10,313 nucleotides of DNA from positions 1 to 10,313 of the forward strand of contig CAMOGC010000044.1 in NCBI GenBank assembly GCA_946613955.1. Direction: 5' to 3'. Source of the stretch: an uncultured Clostridia bacterium (GTDB lineage Bacteria > Bacillota_A > Clostridia > Christensenellales > Aristaeellaceae). This document shows, piece by piece, positions 1-7,130 of the stretch. The notes beneath the pieces were generated by a model. It had not been told where the DNA came from. It saw nothing but the letters and a program-made list of their open reading frames with translations, and ran no database searches. Both the position numbers and the translations under genes were made by a program. Every line of letters begins with the position of its first letter. Position 1 is the stretch's first letter.

Positions 1-830
1 TCGCCGAGGGGCTGGTCTACGGAACGGAGGGCGTAACGCCGGAGGATTTCGCTTCCATTTATGGGGACTTCATGGGTGACTATCCGAAAAGCGGAGAGAC
101 CGGGTTTTCCTATGCCGTCCCGGTCGGCGACGACCTTTGGGTGGCCATGACGGACGTCTCCCTCTATCGGGACGTGGGCCGCACCGAGGGGATCTTTACC
201 GACGCCCACGCCGCCTGGCTGGAGGAGGTGCTGGCCCGGGCCGAGGGGGAAAAGAAAATGGTTATCACCGCCAGCCACCATAACCTGCTGCCGCATTCCA
301 GCTTTTCCCCGGAGAGCTTCGTTATGTCCGGAAACGAAAAAATGGCCGCCCTGGCCCGACGATACGGCGTGGAGATCAACCTTTGCGGCCATATCCACAT
401 GCAGCATATCGCCCGGGAGGATGGGCTGACCGACGCGGCCCTGGGCGCCTTCTGCAGCTGGCCCCATCGGTACGCCATCCTGACCGCAGACGCGGACGGG
501 GAATGGCGGTATGAGGCCCGGGAGCTGAAAAACGAATACCTTCCCGAGGGTTTTCAGGACTTCAGCCGGGAATGGTTTACCGGCATCGCCCGGGACAAGG
601 TTCGGGCCTCCCTTTCGGACGGAACGGAGGAAGAGCTGGACGCGATGGCGGATTTTGCCGCCCGGTTCCACGCGGCCTCCTTTTCCGGAAACCTGCGGAA
701 GGGGGACGAATCCTGGAGCCGGGATCCGGCGTTCCTGCTCTGGGAAAAACGGCCGGAGGCGTCCTTCGGCCAGTACCTTCGGCTTTTGATGGCTGAGGCC
801 TCCGAGGATCCGCTGCACGCGGGGAGGTAA
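1..830 (+). CDS. Metallophosphoesterase (calcineurin-like), C-terminal part, 5' truncated by window edge
   Basis: The frame is open from base 3 to the stop at 828-830, so the gene begins upstream of the window; the first ATG at 72 is internal. About 275 residues are visible. Two metal-site motifs of the calcineurin-like phosphoesterase fold are present in the right order: TASHHN (His-His at visible residues 92-93) and CGHIHMQH (GHxH at 129-132). The earlier motifs of the family (GDxH, GDxxx, GNH) must lie upstream of the window. The last ~100 residues after the GHxH motif are a charged, probably helical tail without a recognised domain. Family knowledge: such enzymes use a two-metal centre to hydrolyse phosphomono- or phosphodiesters; the substrate cannot be told from this fragment. 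A strong terminator follows at 864-889, so this is the last gene of its transcript. The family call is firm; specificity is unknown. Confidence 0.85.
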   Translation, partial: AEGLVYGTEGVTPEDFASIYGDFMGDYPKSGETGFSYAVPVGDDLWVAMTDVSLYRDVGRTEGIFTDAHAAWLEEVLARAEGEKKMVITASHHNLLPHSSFSPESFVMSGNEKMAALARRYGVEINLCGHIHMQHIAREDGLTDAALGAFCSWPHRYAILTADADGEWRYEARELKNEYLPEGFQDFSREWFTGIARDKVRASLSDGTEEELDAMADFAARFHAASFSGNLRKGDESWSRDPAFLLWEKRPEASFGQYLRLLMAEASEDPLHAGR

Positions 831-863
831 GAGGATGCCGGAACGGCTGGAAGCATAAGAACA

Positions 864-889
864 CCCGCCTCATGAGAGGCGGGCTTTTT
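864..889 (+). terminator. Rho-independent terminator after the metallophosphoesterase
   Basis: An 8-bp perfect stem (CCCGCCTC at 864-871 with GAGGCGGG at 876-883) around a 4-base ATGA loop is followed by C and five T residues (885-889). It lies 34 bases past the stop of the plus-strand gene and 18 bases before the end of the converging minus-strand carboxylesterase. The hairpin could also slow or stop minus-strand transcription, but on that strand the stem is followed only by a weak T-poor tract. Confidence 0.88.
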
Positions 890-906
890 GACATTGTTTA
901 TACGGC

Positions 907-2691
907 TCAGACGCCGCCGGGGGCGGTCCAGCCGGTCATGCGATCGAGAATGTCGTAGAGGGGCAGGAAGCGCTCGTCCTCCATGCGGACTTCGCCGTCC
1001 AGGGTCAGGAGGCGCCGGTTTGTCGTGTTGGGCTCCCAGAGGGGCAGGCCCTCGCCGTTGGGATCGCCGGTGCGGCAGAAGCGGCCGATATAATCCATGA
1101 CGACGCGGGAAAGCCGGTGATCCTCCTCGGTAAAGAGGGAGGAGCGCTCCGGCAGATTGCCGTAGAAATAGATCATCTCCCCGCTGTGCCAGGGGCCGAG
1201 GCGGCCGTTTTTCCGGGAGAAGAAGTATTCGTAAACCGGCACGCCGCATTCGTTTTCCAGCCGGTTCAGGCAGTAATGGGGATAATTGAAGAAGACCGCG
1301 CCATAGACGGCGGCCCAGAACTGATCCGCCTCCGCGTCGGTGGAGGGGGAATAGAGGGCCAGCACCTCGTCGGCGTAGGACTTGAAATAGCCCCGAACCT
1401 TTTCCTCATAGTTTTTCAGATTCGCACGGGAGAAGAGGATGAAGGGCCCGCTTTCCTCCGAATTATAGCCGTGGAGGACGGCCTCCTCGTTATGGATTCC
1501 CTTCCGATAGGACGCCATGGGCAGCTCCGCGAGGGCGTAGCCATCCACGGTAATATGATGCTGGGTTTCAGCCTCTCCCACCAGCGCCTCGGCCTTCAGA
1601 GCCCGCAGATCCGCGACGCTCGCGGCATGATGGCGCTTTTTCAGATCCGCGCCGGAGGACAGGGCTTCCGGCAGCAGGCGGAAGGAATGGGGCGGCTGGG
1701 CGGAGGCGACGGTGGAGCTTTCCAGCAGCACCCGGCGGAATAGCCCCCGGGCCAGGGGAGAGGTGCACAGGGCGGAGACGGAGGCGCTGCCCGCGCTTTC
1801 CCCCGCCAGGGTCACGTTCTCCGGATCCCCGCCGAAGAAGGCGATGTTTTCCCGCACCCACCGCAGGGCCTGAATCTGATCCAGGAGACCGTAATTGCCG
1901 GTGGTTCCGTTGGGCGATTCGGCCGCCAGCTCCTCATCGGCATAATAGCCGAAAACGCCCAGGCGATATCCCATATTGACGACCACCACGTTTTCCGCCG
2001 CGGCCAGGCCCTTTCCGGCATAGTCGTTATACCAGGGCTGGCCGGTTTTCAGGGAGCCGCCGTGGATGAAGACCAGCACGGGGAGCTTTTCCGCCGCGCC
2101 GGCGGGCTTCCAGACGTTAACATAAAGGGAGTCCTCCGAAACGGGGGGTACGTACCGGTTTTTCAGATCAACCCGATAATCATGATAGCCGATGATCTGG
2201 GTCAGGCTGTCCACGATGGGCAGGCTGACGGGCTGCATGCTCATGGGGGCGAAGTGATCCGCCTCCAGGACGCCCGCCCAGGGCTTCACAGGGGCGGGCT
2301 CCGCCCAGCGAAGATTCCCGACGGGGGGCGCGGCATAGGGAATGCCGGCGTAGAGCTCCACGGCGCCGTCCATGATCACCACGCCCCGCACGTCCCCATC
2401 CTTCAGGGAGACGACCTCCGAGCGGAGGGGCGCGTCACCGTCCCAGGCGGGAACGGGCCGGGTCGGAGGCCAGGAGAGGAAGAAGACCGCCGCGAAGCAG
2501 CCCAGCCAGCAAAGCCAGCCCAGCACCTTCCCCAGGGCACCCCCGCCATGGAGAAAGCGCGCGTAAACGAAGAAAAAGACGACCGTCAGCGCCGCGAAGA
2601 GGAGCAGCCCCCAGAGGGCATTTTTGTTCAGCTCCAGCGCGGCGAGCATCAGCAGGCAGAGGAGCCCGGCAAAGACCGAAAACAGTATCAT
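907..2691 (-). CDS. Membrane-anchored type B carboxylesterase (alpha/beta-hydrolase)
   Basis: A 594-residue protein. Residues about 1-20, 24-43 and 55-73 are three hydrophobic stretches; with the N-terminus inside, the catalytic domain (about 85-590) would face outward. Type B carboxylesterase features appear in order: the EDSLYVNVW signature (186-194, with Ser replacing the Cys usual in that signature), oxyanion-hole HGG (210-212), nucleophile elbow GESAG with Ser299, the acid region YNSEESG (Glu413 most likely), and WHSGE with catalytic His502. The whole triad is therefore present and the length of the hydrolase part is normal. These enzymes hydrolyse carboxylic esters; the substrate (xenobiotic, acyl or feruloyl-type esters) cannot be predicted. 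It lies 140 bp downstream of the permease-GGDEF-EAL gene in the same orientation, with no clear promoter of its own, so co-transcription is possible. The Shine-Dalgarno before the ATG at 2691 is weak, so the exact start is less certain than the family. Confidence 0.9.
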   Translation of the reverse strand: MILFSVFAGLLCLLMLAALELNKNALWGLLLFAALTVVFFFVYARFLHGGGALGKVLGWLCWLGCFAAVFFLSWPPTRPVPAWDGDAPLRSEVVSLKDGDVRGVVIMDGAVELYAGIPYAAPPVGNLRWAEPAPVKPWAGVLEADHFAPMSMQPVSLPIVDSLTQIIGYHDYRVDLKNRYVPPVSEDSLYVNVWKPAGAAEKLPVLVFIHGGSLKTGQPWYNDYAGKGLAAAENVVVVNMGYRLGVFGYYADEELAAESPNGTTGNYGLLDQIQALRWVRENIAFFGGDPENVTLAGESAGSASVSALCTSPLARGLFRRVLLESSTVASAQPPHSFRLLPEALSSGADLKKRHHAASVADLRALKAEALVGEAETQHHITVDGYALAELPMASYRKGIHNEEAVLHGYNSEESGPFILFSRANLKNYEEKVRGYFKSYADEVLALYSPSTDAEADQFWAAVYGAVFFNYPHYCLNRLENECGVPVYEYFFSRKNGRLGPWHSGEMIYFYGNLPERSSLFTEEDHRLSRVVMDYIGRFCRTGDPNGEGLPLWEPNTTNRRLLTLDGEVRMEDERFLPLYDILDRMTGWTAPGGV

Positions 2692-2786
2692 GGGGATCGA
2701 CTCGCTTTCTGAAAGGATTTTCCCGGGCCCGTCGGGTGAACAGGCAGGGGACGGGGGAAGCTCCCGACTTCGTCAGGGACGGAAAG

Positions 2787-2801
2787 GGGCGAAAAACGCC
2801 C
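2787..2801 (-). terminator. Weak hairpin in the gap between the two minus-strand genes
   Basis: On the minus strand, GGGCG and CGCCC (5 bp) flank a TTTTT loop, and the stem is followed by CTTTCC rather than a real U-tract. It lies 31 bases past the stop of the permease-GGDEF-EAL gene. It could be an attenuating site, but the short stem and poor T-run make it a weak candidate; read-through into the carboxylesterase is plausible. Confidence 0.2.
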
Positions 2802-2831
2802 TGGACCGAAAGGACGGCAGGGCGCGTAGGA

Positions 2832-5800
2832 TTAAGCCTGCAGGAAACGCTCGAACTCCTTCGGGGGGACGGGCTTGGAGAAGTAATAGCCCTGGACGTA
2901 ATGGCAGCCCAGGCTGCGAAGGCTCTGGAGCTGCTCCTCCGTTTCGACGCCCTCGGCGATGACGGGCACCTGCAGGTGATCGGCGATTTCGAGGATGAGC
3001 TTGATCATGCGCAGATCCCGGGTTTCCCCGAAGGCGGAGCGGACGAAGGTCATATCCAGCTTCAGCGCGTCGATGGGCAGGTTGGTCAGCATACCCAGGG
3101 AGGAATAGCCGGTACCGAAATCATCCATTTCCACCCGGAAGCCGTATTTTTCGCCGCGCAGCTCACGCACCATGGCGATCACGTGATCGGAATTCCCGGT
3201 ATAGGCCGATTCCGTGATTTCCAGAATCAGATCCCTGGGGGAAAGACCGCGGGAATCCACGATCCCCTTCAGCACCTCCGGCAGATCCGGAGAGAGCATA
3301 TCGACCCGGGATACATTGACGGAAACATTGAGGGTCACGCCAAAGCGCTTCTTCCAATCGGCAATGTGATCCGCAGCCTCCTCCCAGACGAAACGATCCA
3401 GCTCGGAGATCAGGCCGCTTTCCTCCAGCAGGGGGATGAAGCGGCTGGGCTGCACCATGCCCATCTCGGGGTGGTTCCACCGAACCAGCGCCTCGGCGCT
3501 GGCCAGCACCGGACGATCCGGCCGGATGTCGAACTTGGGCTGATAGAAGACCTGGAAGCGCCGCTGCTCCAGGGAGGGACGGAAGTCCTCCAGGAGCCGG
3601 TCCCGCAGGAGAGAGGACTGATGCATTTCATCGTCATAGTTGCCGATGGAGCGAACCTGGCTGTCCCGAATGGCATCAGCGGCCATCTTGGCCCGGTCGA
3701 ACCGGCGGTCGATATCCAGGGATTTATCCACGTTCGCGTAGACACCCATGCGCAGGCGCACCCGGTCGCCGGCGTCCGGCTCGCCCGAGAGGCCCTCGGA
3801 CAGGCGGGAAAGCAGGGCGGGATAATCATCCCGATGGGGGCAGTAGAGCAGGAAGGCATCGGCGCTCTGGTGGGCGCTGACGCCGCCGATTTCCCGGGAC
3901 AGCTTCCGGAGCCGGACACCCAGGCGGCGGAGCACGCCATCGGCGTATTCCCGGCCGTAGCGCTCGTTAATCATATGGAAGCGGTTGACATCCAGGAAGA
4001 CGGCGTCCATGGGCATATCGGCGTAATGCTTGTCATACAGATCCACGTAGCGGTTGAAGAATTCCAGGTTGTACAGGCCGGTCAGCGGATCCCGCTCGGT
4101 GGACTGAATGATGGCGCGGGTTTCGGACAGCTCGATACACTTGCTGACCCGGGCATGGATGATTTCCGGCGTCGGGTAAGGCTTGGGCAGGAAGTCGATG
4201 GCGCCCATGCGCAGGCACTCCACCTCCGCCTGCTCGTCTCCGGTCACGACGATGACGGGAATGGCCCGCAGATCCGGATCCGCCCGCATGCGCATCAGCA
4301 GGGTCCGCCCGTCCATGCGGGGCATCTGGAGATCCAGGAGCATGACGTCGACCCGGTTCTGCTCCTGCTGCAGAATATCGAGCGCCTCCAGACCGTCGGA
4401 GGCGGGGAGGACGTCGTAATCCTTCTCGAGAATGGCGGAGAGCATCTGCTGATTAACCTCGGAATCCTCCACGACCATGACGCGCTTGCGCACATGGAGG
4501 ACGGCCGGCTCCTCCTCCTCGGGCAGCTGCGGCTCCTCCTCCCGGCTGACGGAGCCCAGCCCCTTGAGGAGCTTCTTTTCCTCATACATCTGCTGATCCG
4601 CCCGCTGGAAGACATCGTGATAGCAGGTGTCCTCCTCCGGAAGGTAGACCGCCAGGCCGCCGGAAACCACCACGCCGCCGACGCCGATATGGACGACGGA
4701 CAGATCGTGGAGCATGCGCATGAGCTCCTCCCGGTTGTCGTAATCCCGGCCGGTCATGATGACGATAAACTCATCGCCGCCGATGCGGTAGACGGGGCTG
4801 TGGGTAAAGATTTCGCAGACCATGCGGCTGGCCGCGCAGATGTATTCGTCCCCGGCCTTGTGGCCCTGGGTATCGTTGATGCGCTTCAGCCCGTTGACAT
4901 CGCAGACGGCGACGGCGAAGGCCAGCTCCGCCTTTTCCTCGATGGCGGCGTTCAGCTCCTTTTCCCGAACCAGGTAGGCGTGCTTGCTTTTGGTACCGGT
5001 CATCGGGTCGATATTGGCGATGGCCTCATGCTCGAGGGAGCGGCGCGTCATGGTATGGTGATTGCTCAGCATGATGAAAAGCGCGAAGCTGAACAGCCCC
5101 AGGGCCACCAGCATGGTCCGGATATTCGAGGCCTCCAGCTTCTCCATCTCCTGCATGAAGAAGGCCTCATCCCGGAGCCGCTGGCCGCTGCCGTCGTCGG
5201 TCTGCTGATAATAGGTCTCGACATCCGCGATCATCCGCTCATTGGCGCTGATCATGGACTGGCGCATCCAGATGACGGAGATAAAGAGCACCAGGCTGAC
5301 CAGGGAAACCCAGACGACGAGGGATTTGCCGAAGCGCCTGCCCTGATCCCGGCGGATGATGTTGCGGAAGAAAAGGAAGCCCAGCAGCGTCCAGACGACG
5401 AAGAGGAAGAAGGTTTCCCGCTCGATGCCGCTGTGGGAAACAAGGCTGGGCAGCAGCAGATAGGCCCCGAAGCCCAGCATCAGGAGCAGGCCCGCCGCGC
5501 CGGTGATCTTTTCAACCCGATCCCGGCGGAGCCGGGCGGTTTTCCAGGCGGCGGCGGAAACAAAGCCGTAAATCAGGGTCGCCCCGATGGTCGTCACATC
5601 CACGATCCAGCCGATGGCCGTGCGCCCCACAAAGGGGATGGGCAGGGAGAGGAGGGCGATGAGCCAGATCGCGTTGGCGGGCTGGCCCTTGGCGTTGACC
5701 TCCCTGTATTTTTTCGGCAGAATCTCGTCCTTCCCCAGGGCGAGGAAGAGGCGGCTGAGGGCCATGGTGTTTCCGATCAGGCTGGAGATGACCAGGGCGA

Positions 5801-6743
5801 GAAGGGCCGCCATCAGCAGGCCCACGCCGGCGCTGCCCATGTAGTGATGGGCGGCGTAGAAACCGGGGAAGGCTTCCAGCCCGGAGAGGTTGCCGTGGTC
5901 CCGGATATAGGCCAGCCAGGAATCATAGCGATCGGGATAGGCCGTCACGGAAAGGAAGGTAACCATGATATACAGCACGGTGGCGGAGATCACGGAAAGC
6001 ACCAGCACCCGGAAGATTTTCTTCCCTTTGAAGGAGAATTCCGGCGTATAGTGCGAAATGCTTTCGAAGCCGATGAAGGCCCAGGGGGAGATGACCGCGA
6101 TACGGATGACCTGGGAAAGGGCGGAGGTGTCCTCCAGGAAGGCGGGGGAGATGGCGCCGGGGTTTCCGTGCCCCGTCACGGCCGCCAGGAAGACGGCCAG
6201 GATTCCCAGGGAGAAGACGCAGGCCATCACGATCATCAGCGCTACCGGCAGCTTCCGGCTGCGGGTACAGAGGAGCGCTGTCAGGAGGATGGCGGCGAAG
6301 GTCAGCAGGATTTCGCCCAGATAGACATCGTAGCCGAAGACCGTATAGAGCGGGACGAACTGGAACACCGGGCCGATAAAGTTCCGGGCGAAGAGGGGAA
6401 GGGACGTGGCGTTTGCCCAGAGGACGGCCAGGTAAGTAATGGTCAGGAACCACCCAACGAGAAAACCGTGGTCATGGCTGAAGGTTTCACGGCTGTAGGC
6501 GTAGGCGCCGCCGGATTCGGGATAGATCTGCATCAGGTAGGCGTAGTTCCGGCTGATGAGGATCATGATGGCGGCGCCGATCACCAGCCCCAGGATGCTG
6601 CCCCAGGGGCCGGCCTGGGCCAGATAGGTATTGCCGGTTACGACCAGGGAACCCCAGCCCACGGCCGTCCCCAGGGCAAAGGCCCAGGCGGCCAGGGGAG
6701 AGAGGTGCTCCGTCAGCTTATGGTTTGAGGCAGAACCTTTCAT
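2832..6743 (-). CDS. APC-family amino acid permease fused to GGDEF-REC-GGDEF(degenerate)-EAL c-di-GMP signalling modules
   Basis: One uninterrupted frame of 1303 residues. The ATG at 6743 is the first possible start because an in-frame TGA lies only 9 bases upstream (6750-6752). Domains in order: (a) residues ~15-460, twelve hydrophobic segments of an APC permease, with the TM1 unwound-helix motif GTAVGWG (25-31) and TM6 motif WAFIGFES (221-228); (b) two further helices (~474-492, ~542-559) enclosing a ~50-residue polar, probably extracytoplasmic segment; (c) GGDEF domain ~572-725 with DPMTG (579-583), metal Asp615, Asn623, Asp632 and intact GGDEF (655-659), but no RxxD inhibitory site five residues before it; (d) acidic linker ~734-745; (e) receiver ~752-872 with Glu759/Asp760, phosphoacceptor Asp804, Thr834, Lys854; (f) second GGDEF ~880-1045 with SADAF (960-964) in place of GGDEF, so probably not a cyclase; (g) EAL domain ~1050-1300 with EAL (1084-1086), Asn1143, Glu1178 region, Asp1207-Asp1208, Lys1228, Glu1264 and Gln1284, the full phosphodiesterase set. 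Inference: a membrane protein that senses or moves an amino acid or amine and controls c-di-GMP synthesis and breakdown. Confidence 0.93.
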   Translation of the reverse strand: MKGSASNHKLTEHLSPLAAWAFALGTAVGWGSLVVTGNTYLAQAGPWGSILGLVIGAAIMILISRNYAYLMQIYPESGGAYAYSRETFSHDHGFLVGWFLTITYLAVLWANATSLPLFARNFIGPVFQFVPLYTVFGYDVYLGEILLTFAAILLTALLCTRSRKLPVALMIVMACVFSLGILAVFLAAVTGHGNPGAISPAFLEDTSALSQVIRIAVISPWAFIGFESISHYTPEFSFKGKKIFRVLVLSVISATVLYIMVTFLSVTAYPDRYDSWLAYIRDHGNLSGLEAFPGFYAAHHYMGSAGVGLLMAALLALVISSLIGNTMALSRLFLALGKDEILPKKYREVNAKGQPANAIWLIALLSLPIPFVGRTAIGWIVDVTTIGATLIYGFVSAAAWKTARLRRDRVEKITGAAGLLLMLGFGAYLLLPSLVSHSGIERETFFLFVVWTLLGFLFFRNIIRRDQGRRFGKSLVVWVSLVSLVLFISVIWMRQSMISANERMIADVETYYQQTDDGSGQRLRDEAFFMQEMEKLEASNIRTMLVALGLFSFALFIMLSNHHTMTRRSLEHEAIANIDPMTGTKSKHAYLVREKELNAAIEEKAELAFAVAVCDVNGLKRINDTQGHKAGDEYICAASRMVCEIFTHSPVYRIGGDEFIVIMTGRDYDNREELMRMLHDLSVVHIGVGGVVVSGGLAVYLPEEDTCYHDVFQRADQQMYEEKKLLKGLGSVSREEEPQLPEEEEPAVLHVRKRVMVVEDSEVNQQMLSAILEKDYDVLPASDGLEALDILQQEQNRVDVMLLDLQMPRMDGRTLLMRMRADPDLRAIPVIVVTGDEQAEVECLRMGAIDFLPKPYPTPEIIHARVSKCIELSETRAIIQSTERDPLTGLYNLEFFNRYVDLYDKHYADMPMDAVFLDVNRFHMINERYGREYADGVLRRLGVRLRKLSREIGGVSAHQSADAFLLYCPHRDDYPALLSRLSEGLSGEPDAGDRVRLRMGVYANVDKSLDIDRRFDRAKMAADAIRDSQVRSIGNYDDEMHQSSLLRDRLLEDFRPSLEQRRFQVFYQPKFDIRPDRPVLASAEALVRWNHPEMGMVQPSRFIPLLEESGLISELDRFVWEEAADHIADWKKRFGVTLNVSVNVSRVDMLSPDLPEVLKGIVDSRGLSPRDLILEITESAYTGNSDHVIAMVRELRGEKYGFRVEMDDFGTGYSSLGMLTNLPIDALKLDMTFVRSAFGETRDLRMIKLILEIADHLQVPVIAEGVETEEQLQSLRSLGCHYVQGYYFSKPVPPKEFERFLQA

Positions 6744-6814
6744 ATTCGCTCACGACTTTCTGTATATGGAATGGAATCCGGGGACGGCGCGGCGCCGCCC
6801 GGTTCATCCCGCAT

Positions 6815-6843
6815 AGAATACCATAAGCCGGGTCTGCGGGCAA
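6815..6843 (-). promoter_or_regulatory. Candidate sigma-A promoter for the permease-GGDEF-EAL gene
   Basis: On the minus strand, TTGCCC (6843-6838) and TATTCT (6820-6815) are separated by exactly 17 bases; each matches the vegetative consensus at 4 of 6 positions. A seven-T tract lies just upstream of the -35 box, resembling an UP element. The predicted transcript start is near 6808, giving a leader of about 65 bases before the ATG at 6743. Confidence 0.45.
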
Positions 6844-6923
6844 GAAAAAAATGAGGCCGGACGGGAGCGCGCGGGCGGCCGAAGGGGCGAGACGGTTTTC
6901 TGATTCCGGGCAGCGTTTTTTGG

Positions 6924-6944
6924 CGGCGGAGGACCTTTCCGCCG
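6924..6944. repeat. Inverted repeat CGGCGGA-N7-TCCGCCG next to the plus-strand promoter
   Basis: Two perfectly complementary 7-base arms (6924-6930 and 6938-6944) with a 7-base centre end two bases before the candidate -35 box at 6947. This position fits an operator. It is not a good terminator, because the T6 run begins seven bases after the stem and no gene lies upstream on the plus strand. Its function is unproven. Confidence 0.4.
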
Positions 6945-6946
6945 GA

Positions 6947-6975
6947 TTGCCTTTTTTACCGGAGAATGATAAGAT
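6947..6975 (+). promoter_or_regulatory. Candidate promoter for the thioesterase gene
   Basis: TTGCCT (6947-6952) and TAAGAT (6970-6975) are spaced by 17 bases, a plausible vegetative promoter. Transcription would start near 6982, leaving a leader of roughly 150 bases before the thioesterase. The match is moderate. Confidence 0.35.
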
Positions 6976-7114
6976 GAAGCAGGCGTCAAAAGCCCATTTT
7001 GGTGAAGAACCGTTACGGGGATCGCTGGTGTACAGGGCTTTCAGCAACGAGTAAAGCGTAAAAGAATTCCTTTTGAGGCCCGAATCATAAAAAGGACACG
7101 AACGGGAAAGAACA

Positions 7115-7121
7115 AGGGGAG
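7115..7121 (+). promoter_or_regulatory. Ribosome binding site that selects the thioesterase start at 7131
   Basis: AGGGGAG-type Shine-Dalgarno (AAGGGGAG ending at 7121) directly abuts an upstream ATG at 7122, too close to serve it, but stands 9 bases before the ATG at 7131. The second ATG is therefore the preferred start. Confidence 0.7.
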
Positions 7122-7130
7122 ATGAAAACA

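Larger units (their letters stand above)
6744..7121. other. Divergent intergenic region between the permease-signalling gene and the thioesterase
   Basis: This 378-bp gap separates genes transcribed away from each other. It holds a candidate promoter for each side (6815-6843 minus, 6947-6975 plus), a 7+7 bp inverted repeat just upstream of the plus promoter (6924-6944), a 10-bp GC palindrome GCGGCGCCGC (6789-6798) inside the predicted minus-strand leader, and in the plus leader a long-range complement AAAGCCC/GGGCTTT (6989-6995 with 7035-7041). I looked for a c-di-GMP riboswitch core and a T-box and do not see either. No convincing gene lies here. Confidence 0.6.

Noticed and set aside
835..858. 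A 7-codon frame (MPERLEA) just after the metallophosphoesterase with a purine-rich lead
   Set aside because: Far too short to support, and it sits between a stop codon and a terminator where chance frames are expected.
2736..6728. A 1330-residue open frame on the plus strand opposite the permease fusion gene
   Set aside because: It is rich in Gly, His, Gln, Asp and Glu with no recognisable domain or membrane pattern, and it mirrors the GC-biased codons of the minus-strand gene, whose domains are unmistakable.
6838..6900. Minus-strand GGCCG/CGGCC stem followed by a seven-T run, resembling a terminator
   Set aside because: No minus-strand gene lies upstream for it to end, the stem is only 5 bp with a long loop, and the T-run is better read as an A/T tract upstream of the candidate -35 box.
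6974..7054. A 26-codon frame (MKQASKAHF...) in the thioesterase leader, preceded by GGAG
   Set aside because: Its ATG overlaps the candidate -10 box, so it would lie upstream of the transcript start; no similarity or regulatory logic supports a leader peptide.
6744..7121. Possible c-di-GMP riboswitch or T-box in the divergent leader regions
   Set aside because: I looked because of the c-di-GMP and amino acid context, but saw neither a GEMM-type core nor a T-box consensus on either strand.
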